This document shows positions 58,520 through 64,000 of a stretch of DNA of 64,000 nucleotides, in pieces. Source of the stretch: Bacillus paralicheniformis (GTDB lineage Bacteria; Bacillota; Bacilli; Bacillales; Bacillaceae); NCBI RefSeq assembly GCF_001042485.2, contig NZ_LBMN02000036.1:460547-524546 (forward strand). Reading direction: 5' to 3'. The notes beneath the pieces were generated by a model. It saw nothing but the letters and a program-made list of their open reading frames with translations, had not been told where the DNA came from and did no database searches. Numbering within the stretch: position 1 is the first letter of the stretch; every line of letters begins with the position of its first letter. Both the position numbers and the translations under genes were made by a program.

Positions 58520-59479
58520 TTATTTTGACTTTTCGTATGCTTCAATAATACGGGCGACAAGCGGGTGTCTGACCACGTCCGTCTGATCCAGTTCAACAAT
58601 TGAAATGCCTTCGATATCAAGGAGCATCTTTTTTGCAACGGCAAGCCCCGATGTGACGCCCTTCGGCAAATCGATTTGCGTAATATCGCCTGTAATGACC
58701 ATTTTAGAACCAAAACCCAATCTCGTCAAAAACATTTTCATTTGTGCCGGTGTCGTATTCTGCGCTTCATCCAAAATCACAAATGCGTCGTCGAGCGTCC
58801 GCCCCCTCATGTAAGCAAGCGGCGCGATTTCAATCGTTCCTCTTTCAAGCAGCCGTGCCGTATGGTCCGTTCCGAGCACATCATGGAGCGCGTCATACAG
58901 CGGCCTTAAATAAGGGTCGACTTTCTCCTTTAAATCCCCAGGCAAAAACCCGAGGCTTTCCCCTGCTTCAACAGCTGGTCTTGTCAAAATGATTTTTTTG
59001 ATGCGTCCGTTTTTCAGTTCATGGACGGCCTTTACGACAGCCAAATAGGTTTTCCCCGTTCCTGCAGGGCCGATGCCGAAGATTAAGTCGTGCCTCTTCA
59101 TGGCGGCGATATATTCTCTTTGACCGATGGTTTTGACTCTGATCGGTTTTCCTTTGGCGTTTTTCGTAATTTCCTCTTCATACATGCTTTCAAAAAACTC
59201 AAGCTTCTGCTTTTTCGCCATCTTGACCGCATACAAGACATCGCGTTCTGATATCTCGATTCCTTTGCGGATGAGATTCAAGAGGGATGCAAGCAGGCTG
59301 TCCACGATTTCAAACGTTTCTTCGTCTCCGGTCACATAGACGGTTTCACCGCGCGTGACAATCGAAATGTTCAGCTCTTCCTCCATTAACTTCAAATGGG
59401 AATCCTGGTTCCCAAACAGCGCTTGAGCCTCGTTCGGACTTTCCAGTTGCTGATGAATCGCAAGTAAGTGTTCTGTCAT
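58520..59479 (-). CDS. phoH: PhoH-like ATPase
   Basis: 319 aa. Walker A GPAGTGKTYLAV, LTRPAVEAGESLGFLPGDL, Walker B FVILDEAQNTTPAQMKMFLTRLG, and TGDITQIDLP, giving a superfamily 1-like helicase core. N-terminal KH-like segment (IVTRGETVYVTGDEETFEIV). RNA-linked function likely, tied to YbeY in many genomes. Starts within the yqfD stop. Confidence 0.93.
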   Translation of the reverse strand: MTEHLLAIHQQLESPNEAQALFGNQDSHLKLMEEELNISIVTRGETVYVTGDEETFEIVDSLLASLLNLIRKGIEISERDVLYAVKMAKKQKLEFFESMYEEEITKNAKGKPIRVKTIGQREYIAAMKRHDLIFGIGPAGTGKTYLAVVKAVHELKNGRIKKIILTRPAVEAGESLGFLPGDLKEKVDPYLRPLYDALHDVLGTDHTARLLERGTIEIAPLAYMRGRTLDDAFVILDEAQNTTPAQMKMFLTRLGFGSKMVITGDITQIDLPKGVTSGLAVAKKMLLDIEGISIVELDQTDVVRHPLVARIIEAYEKSK

Positions 59480-60672
59480 TCTTTAGTCTCCTGAACAATT
59501 GGTGTTGTTTGAACAATGTCTTCAATAACCTGGTAAAGGATGATCAATTTAACTTTACCATTCTCACTCGTTTCGTGCAAAACTTTTTCACTGATAATGT
59601 TCCCGTCGCTGCCGATTTTTTTCCTGATGTCTCTTTTTCCCATTTCGATCCCTTCAAGGACCGCTTCTTTTTTCGAGTACACCCTTTTGATTTGTTCGCT
59701 CTCCCTCGTATGTTCCTTTTCATACGCGACAGGAAGCGTAAAATTCATAAAATGCAGCGAGTGTTTTTCGGTTTCTGTCTTTGGGCGCGAGAACTCTTCT
59801 TTTTTAAAAGAAAAGCCCCAGACAGGCACGGAAAAAGAACCGAAGGATAGCTTGTGACTTGTCCTTACTTTACCCGTAAAAACGTCAAATGATGTCTCAA
59901 GCGGAACCGTTACTTTTGACTTGTACCAGGTTTCACCGTAGATTTTCCCTTTGGCTCCGACTTTTTGCTTTTCCTCTTCGCTCCCGATCAGTCCGGAAAC
60001 AAGCATTTGCCCTTTTTCAACGTGCTGGTTCACGGTGACGAGCGGCTCGCCTTTTTCCACGAACATTTTCGAGATGGTCGCCCCTTTTTTGGCGACGATG
60101 TGCCTCGGACCAATATATTTTTCTTTGTCAGGTTCATTTTTTTCAACCACTTTCATGTGAAGGGCCGTGCCGTTTAATTCAATGCCCACCCAGGTGATGT
60201 TTTCGACGCGCTTTGTAAGCGCCTGCTGAATTTTTTCCGGGGTCAGCATTGTAAACTGAAGGCGGCCTTTTTTGACGCCGATTTCATTCAAGTGCTGTCT
60301 GATTTGATGTTCTGTCTCCGGATTGGCTCCTGTTATGTCAATTTTCCAAAGCATGTTGGACAATAAAAACATGATGATAAAAAAACCAGCAATTCCAAAA
60401 GTGAAGCCGCTATTCCGTTTAGACTTCTGCACGAGGAAAGGAAAACCTTTTCGTCTGACGAAGCGGCACTTGCAGTCAAAATCCCTGATGACCCTCCGGA
60501 AGGCATGTACATCAGAAAGCGGAATATAAAGAAAGACAGCATCTTTCTTTTTCTTAACATTAAACATCGGGATGCTGCGCCTGGTGCATTCATTTAATAA
60601 TCGCTCGATCCCCTTTCCCGTTATTTCAAGCTGGATCTTTCCTGAAAAAAAAGAAAGCCATTTATTCTTCAC
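59476..60672 (-). CDS. yqfD: YqfD, sporulation membrane protein
   Basis: 398 aa. Cytosolic N-end (LLNECTRRSIPMFNVKKKKDAVFLYIPLSDVHAFRRVIRDF), one helix (FTFGIAGFFIIMFLLSNMLW), then a large outer part with a POTRA-like start (DITGANPETEHQIRQHLNEIGVKKGRLQF). Matches YqfD/SpoIV-related proteins, made in the mother cell under sigma-E in B. subtilis; needed for efficient sporulation. Follows yqfC by 17 nt. Confidence 0.87.
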   Translation of the reverse strand: MKNKWLSFFSGKIQLEITGKGIERLLNECTRRSIPMFNVKKKKDAVFLYIPLSDVHAFRRVIRDFDCKCRFVRRKGFPFLVQKSKRNSGFTFGIAGFFIIMFLLSNMLWKIDITGANPETEHQIRQHLNEIGVKKGRLQFTMLTPEKIQQALTKRVENITWVGIELNGTALHMKVVEKNEPDKEKYIGPRHIVAKKGATISKMFVEKGEPLVTVNQHVEKGQMLVSGLIGSEEEKQKVGAKGKIYGETWYKSKVTVPLETSFDVFTGKVRTSHKLSFGSFSVPVWGFSFKKEEFSRPKTETEKHSLHFMNFTLPVAYEKEHTRESEQIKRVYSKKEAVLEGIEMGKRDIRKKIGSDGNIISEKVLHETSENGKVKLIILYQVIEDIVQTTPIVQETKE

Positions 60673-60689
60673 GATTCTTTCCCCCCGAC

Positions 60690-60971
60690 TTATGAATCGA
60701 TATAGCGTACGAGCTCAATCGTGCCTTCAAGCAGAATTTCCTCAGGCAAAATCGTTTTGATGACAAAGTTTTTGCCTTGAATGATGCACTGCCCCTGTTT
60801 GAGCATCAGCCTTACTTCCGTATCGCTGAAAAGCAAAAGCCCTCTGTGGTTTTCAATATATATGTGAAGTCTTCCTATCATCGTGATCCTCGGAAGATCC
60901 ATCATGACATCAGGGGGAATTTCCAATGTTCTTGTCAGCCACGCTTTGATGCGGTTTTTTCTTTGCGCCAT
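60690..60971 (-). CDS. yqfC: YqfC, sporulation protein (YabP-like)
   Basis: 93 aa. MAQRKNRIKAWLTRTLEIPP, MMDLPRITMIGRLHIYIENHRGLLLFSDTEVRLML, matching YqfC/YabP family. Co-transcribed with yqfD. The ribosome site AAAGGGGG (60982-60989) is part of the 3' arm of the preceding terminator hairpin, and the T-run sits between it and the ATG. Confidence 0.87.
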   Translation of the reverse strand: MAQRKNRIKAWLTRTLEIPPDVMMDLPRITMIGRLHIYIENHRGLLLFSDTEVRLMLKQGQCIIQGKNFVIKTILPEEILLEGTIELVRYIDS

Positions 60972-60976
60972 AAAAA

Positions 60977-61021
60977 AAGAACCCCCTTTCATCTCATATG
61001 TATGAGTGATATGGGGGTTCT
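60977..61021 (-). terminator. Terminator of yqeZ-floA-yqfB, overlapping yqfC ribosome site
   Basis: Perfect 9-bp stem AGAACCCCC (61013-61021) with GGGGGTTCT (60978-60986), then TTTTTT. The loop holds a smaller CTCAT/ATGAG hairpin. The 3' arm contains the yqfC Shine-Dalgarno. Confidence 0.88.
60997..61004 (-). promoter_or_regulatory. Possible sigma-E -10 of yqfC-yqfD
   Basis: CATACATA in the hairpin loop fits the sigma-E -10 consensus CATACANT. No good -35 is seen at the right distance, so this is tentative. Confidence 0.45.
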
Positions 61022-61026
61022 AATAC

Positions 61027-61479
61027 TTAAATTTTAGGCCGGCGCCTCATTGTGTAATGCGGCTTTCTCGACCGCGGAGGGCCGAATACTTCGCTGAGTA
61101 CAACGCCTTGGACAATTGTGTTTTTATTCATATCGAGCAGCTCTTGTTTCCGGTTGACCACCCGGCTGCTCTGCTTTTTAATGGCCCGTTCAACGGCCGG
61201 CATGGACCGCTCGGCATCCGCTTGTATTCTGCGGAGTTCTGCGGCCATATCTTCGCTTTTTGCAGCAGCCGCTGCTGCTACAGGCCGTTGTTTTTTGTTT
61301 TCTGCCGGCTGGCGCTGTGCCGTCTGCTTCGGCGTCGTCTGCGTTTTCGGCCGTTCAGGCGCCGGTTTTCGCTTGGTTTCTTCATTTTCATCATTTTTTC
61401 CGAGCTTGTTGAATATGAAGGAGATGGCTGCGATGATGGCCGCCATGATAATCGGATTGTCGAACAGGATATCAAGCAA
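61027..61479 (-). CDS. yqfB: YqfB, partner gene of floA
   Basis: 150 aa. A short N-terminal hydrophobic helix (IIMAAIIAAISFIFNKL), then a low-complexity polar section rich in Gln/Pro/Lys/Ala and a helical C-half (AAELRRIQADAERSMPAVERAI). No enzyme motif; third gene of the sigma-W operon with yqeZ and floA. Name by synteny. Confidence 0.75.
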   Translation of the reverse strand: MLDILFDNPIIMAAIIAAISFIFNKLGKNDENEETKRKPAPERPKTQTTPKQTAQRQPAENKKQRPVAAAAAAKSEDMAAELRRIQADAERSMPAVERAIKKQSSRVVNRKQELLDMNKNTIVQGVVLSEVFGPPRSRKPHYTMRRRPKI

Positions 61480-61508
61480 TGAGCTCCCTCCTTTTTACAG
61501 GGGCTTGT

Positions 61509-62501
61509 TTATTTATGATCCTCTTCATTTTGGTCTTTCGTCATCTTTCCGAAAGAATCGCGCATGTCTGTGTCGGCGTCGATGTTTTTCATATTGAGGT
61601 AGTCCATGACTCCGATCTTTCCGCTGCGGAGAGCTTCAGACATCGCAAGCGGCACTTCGGCTTCTGCCTCGACGACTTTAGCACGCATTTCTTCGACGCG
61701 GGCGCGCATTTCCTGTTCTTGCGCAACCGCCATGGCTCGGCGTTCTTCCGCTTTCGCCTGGGCGATGTTTTTATCGGCTTCAGCCTGGTCGGTCTGCAGA
61801 ATCGCTCCGATGTTTTTGCCGATGTCAACGTCAGCGATATCGATCGATAGAATTTCAAACGCTGTGCCTGAATCCAATCCTTTGCTCAAGACGGTTTGTG
61901 AAATCATATCCGGGTTCTCAAGCACTTTTTTATGATTATCGGAGGAACCGATTGTCGAAACGATCCCTTCGCCGACACGGGCAATGATTGTTTCTTCTCC
62001 CGCTCCCCCGACAAGGCGGTCGATGTTTGCGCGAACCGTGATTCTCGCTTTTGCTTTCACTTCGATACCATCCATTGCTACACCGGCAATAAACGGCGTT
62101 TCGATGACTTTCGGATTAACGCTCATTTGAACGGCTTCAAGCACGTCACGGCCCGCTAAATCGATGGCCGCACATCTGGCGAATGTGAGTTCAATGTTTG
62201 CACGCTGGGCAGCGATAAGCGCGTTGACAACCCGGTCAACATTCCCCCCTGCAAGATAGTGGCTTTCAAGCTGATTGATAGTAACATCAAGTCCCGCTTT
62301 ATGCGCTTTGATCAGCGGGTTCACCACGCGGTTTGGAATGACGCGGCGGAGCCTCATTCCGATCAGTGTGAAAATGCTGATTTTAACACCAGCGGCCAAA
62401 GCCGAGATCCACAGCATGACCGGGACGAATGTAAAGAAGACAGCTAGTAAGATGATTCCGGCTGCTATAATAAGCAAAAGAAACAGTGTTGACGGATCCA
62501 T
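61509..62501 (-). CDS. floA: Flotillin-like protein FloA
   Basis: 330 aa. An N-terminal hairpin membrane region ([34 protein letters not shown]), an SPFH/PHB-type middle ([36 protein letters not shown]) and a C-terminal Glu-Ala coiled coil ([34 protein letters not shown]). Scaffolds functional membrane microdomains. GGAGG lies 6 nt before the ATG. Confidence 0.96.
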   Translation of the reverse strand: MDPSTLFLLLIIAAGIILLAVFFTFVPVMLWISALAAGVKISIFTLIGMRLRRVIPNRVVNPLIKAHKAGLDVTINQLESHYLAGGNVDRVVNALIAAQRANIELTFARCAAIDLAGRDVLEAVQMSVNPKVIETPFIAGVAMDGIEVKAKARITVRANIDRLVGGAGEETIIARVGEGIVSTIGSSDNHKKVLENPDMISQTVLSKGLDSGTAFEILSIDIADVDIGKNIGAILQTDQAEADKNIAQAKAEERRAMAVAQEQEMRARVEEMRAKVVEAEAEVPLAMSEALRSGKIGVMDYLNMKNIDADTDMRDSFGKMTKDQNEEDHK

Positions 62502-62524
62502 AATATTCCTCCTAATAATATAAT

Positions 62525-63844
62525 TTATAATTCTCTCACAACAATGCGTGAGCCTTCCACTTTAACTACTTTCACTTTCTTGTCCTTCGCGGTGAACGAG
62601 CCTTCAGATACGACATCAAGCCGTTCATCGCCGATGATGACCGTTCCGGACGGTCTGAGCGGTGTAAACGTGACGCCGGTTTTACCAATTAAATCGCGCC
62701 GGCTTTCATTTGACACATATCCGCTTTCCGTGCTTGTCGAGTCGGTTAAGATCAATTTTTTAAAAAATTTCATACGCTTCCCCAACACCCTTGTTAATAG
62801 AATGGATGCCGCTATAGAAACAGCAGTTGCAATCAAAATGGAGACGGCCATGACCTTAAAGCTTCCCGATGCTAAAAAGAGGCTCGCAACAATCGCGATC
62901 AGGCCGGCAATCCCTGCTATTCCGCCCGGCAAAAAAATCTCTAAAATGATTAAAATAATGCCTGCTGCAAACAGAAGGATCGTTTCCATTCCGGCAAGCC
63001 CGGCGACGAGATGACCGTAGAAAAAGAGCAGCAGCGCGGAGAGTCCCATAAAGCCGGGGATCCCAAAACCAGGCGAATAAAGCTCGACAATCAGCCCGAG
63101 ACTTCCGATTGAAAGGAGAATCGGAATCACGACCGGATGCGTGATGAACCGGGCCACCTTTTCGGCGAAGCTCACCTCGGAACGCTCGATTTTGGCATCC
63201 TTCAAGTTCAGCTTTTTCAAAAGATCATCAAGGCTCGAAACTGTGCCTTCGGAATAGCCGACTTCCAGCGCTTTGTCAGGGCTTAATGTGAGCAGCTCGC
63301 CCTTCGGCGCCCCAACTTCTTTAGCATCGACATCCGCATCGGCCATCGCGAGAGCGTATTTCGGATCACGTCCGTTTTTTTTGGCTGCGTCTTCCATTTC
63401 AGCGAGCCATAGAGATTCCGACTTTTTATCAGCGGCATTTCCCTGCGTGTCAATGATCGCGGCAGCTCCCATTTTCCCGCCGGGCGCCATATAAATATCG
63501 TCTGCATTCAAGGCGAGGTAAGCGCCTGCGGACAGAGCCCTTCTATTCACATAAGCGGTCACCGGAATGTCGGAGTTATGTATCGTATCAGCCATGTCAA
63601 GGACTGCGTCGACCGCTCCGCCGGGGGTATTGATATCGAGTATGATATGTTTGGCATTCATATCTTCCGCTTCTTGAAAAGAACGCTCAAGAAATTTTGA
63701 AAGCCCTTTTTCAACCGTTTCTTCGATCGGAATGACATACACTGTATCTCCATCCGCTTTCACGGTCAAATGAACGCCTAGTAATAAGAATAAAACAAAA
63801 CCGCTGGCCAGAGCAACAAAAATTCTAAATTTTTTCAGCAGCAA
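62525..63844 (-). CDS. yqeZ: YqeZ, NfeD-type membrane serine protease
   Basis: 439 aa. Signal/anchor helix ([20 protein letters not shown]), a ClpP-class domain ([21 protein letters not shown]; active Ser in [29 protein letters not shown]), four to five helices and a C-terminal NfeD OB domain ([32 protein letters not shown]). Works with FloA. TTG 63844 follows GGAGG at 12 nt, a long spacing. Confidence 0.92.
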   Translation of the reverse strand: MLLKKFRIFVALASGFVLFLLLGVHLTVKADGDTVYVIPIEETVEKGLSKFLERSFQEAEDMNAKHIILDINTPGGAVDAVLDMADTIHNSDIPVTAYVNRRALSAGAYLALNADDIYMAPGGKMGAAAIIDTQGNAADKKSESLWLAEMEDAAKKNGRDPKYALAMADADVDAKEVGAPKGELLTLSPDKALEVGYSEGTVSSLDDLLKKLNLKDAKIERSEVSFAEKVARFITHPVVIPILLSIGSLGLIVELYSPGFGIPGFMGLSALLLFFYGHLVAGLAGMETILLFAAGIILIILEIFLPGGIAGIAGLIAIVASLFLASGSFKVMAVSILIATAVSIAASILLTRVLGKRMKFFKKLILTDSTSTESGYVSNESRRDLIGKTGVTFTPLRPSGTVIIGDERLDVVSEGSFTAKDKKVKVVKVEGSRIVVREL

Positions 63845-63886
63845 CGATGTCTGAGACCTCCTTCCCCTATTATCATTAACATTACA

Positions 63887-63913
63887 TACGTTATAAATGT
63901 AGCAAAGGTTTCA
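63887..63913 (-). promoter_or_regulatory. Sigma-W promoter of yqeZ-floA-yqfB
   Basis: TGAAAC (63908-63913), 17-nt spacer, CGTA (63887-63890) on the minus strand agrees with the sigma-W consensus TGAAAC-N16/17-CGTA. The homologous B. subtilis operon is a known sigma-W member, induced by envelope stress. Confidence 0.88.
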
Positions 63914-63948
63914 TCTTTCTACTACTTTTCTATTGTATGAACACGCAC

Positions 63949-63981
63949 AAAAAAAGACGCCTTTAATTGCTTAAAGGCGTC
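63949..63981 (-). terminator. Terminator of the gene beyond the right edge (probably yqeY)
   Basis: GACGCCTTTAA ttgc TTAAAGGCGTC hairpin with a long T-run on the minus strand toward yqeZ. It should end a minus-strand gene located past 64000. Confidence 0.85.
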
Positions 63982-64000
63982 TCAGACTGTTGACAAAATA
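63982..64000. repeat. Edge of a second copy of the palindromic element
   Basis: TCAGACTGTTGACAAAATA matches the right terminus of the element at 22580-22757 read in reverse complement (TCAGATTGTTGATAAAATC) at 16 of 19 positions. It also abuts a terminator hairpin directly. Cut by the window end. Confidence 0.6.

Overview
The window is chromosomal DNA of a low-to-mid-GC, endospore-forming Firmicute of the Bacillus subtilis/licheniformis group. The gene order follows, almost gene for gene, the B. subtilis segment yqgV to yqeZ (yqgVUTS-glcK-gluP-yqgN-rpmG-yqgM-pst-pbpA-sodA-ispG-zur-nfo-cshB-ispH-trmK-cccA-sigA-dnaG-ccpN-glyQS-recO-era-cdd-dgkA-ybeY-pgpH-phoH-floA). Protein divergence and several insertions relative to B. 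subtilis point to B. licheniformis, B. paralicheniformis or a close relative rather than B. subtilis itself. No rRNA, tRNA, CRISPR array, prophage or complete insertion sequence was found.

Layout. 1-13.2 kb (mostly minus strand): YqgV/U/T, a Fur-box-controlled siderophore-binding lipoprotein, an LtaS-type enzyme, glucokinase, a SpoVAF/GerA-type germination protein, the rhomboid protease GluP, 5-formyl-THF cyclo-ligase, ribosomal protein L33 and a glycosyltransferase. 13.3-18.9 kb: two small envelope proteins and the complete phosphate transporter operon pstS-C-A-BA-BB behind five tandem PhoP half-sites. 18.9-31.3 kb: PBP2A, an MFS protein, superoxide dismutase, ispG, a zinc regulation/uptake operon (znuC-znuB-zur) and small conserved genes. 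31.3-37.4 kb: DNA repair (nfo), RNA helicase cshB, spore-type yqfQ, ispH, yqfO and trmK.

37.4-43.1 kb is the accessory region: a type VII (LXG) polymorphic-toxin module with YwqH- and YwqI-like helper proteins, an LXG protein ending in a YwqJ-type deaminase tip, an Imm6-like immunity gene, a second immunity-like gene followed in frame by an unannotated coding remnant, a small unknown gene and endonuclease V. Base composition becomes visibly AT-rich exactly over the toxin tip and the immunity genes.

43.3-64 kb returns to core functions: cytochrome c550, the primary sigma factor operon (yqxD-dnaG-sigA), ccpN-yqfL, glyQS behind a glycine T-box, recO-yqzL-era-cdd-dgkA-ybeY-pgpH-phoH-yqfD-yqfC, and the sigma-W-type operon yqeZ-floA-yqfB.

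The main non-obvious signals are: (i) a roughly 178-bp palindromic element with imperfect terminal inverted repeats at 22580-22757, sandwiched between two copies of a terminator hairpin, with the start of a second copy abutting another terminator hairpin at the window's right edge; (ii) the composition breakpoint and in-frame remnant in the LXG module; (iii) a terminator hairpin whose 3' arm carries the ribosome binding site of the sporulation gene yqfC, with a sigma-E-like -10 in its loop.
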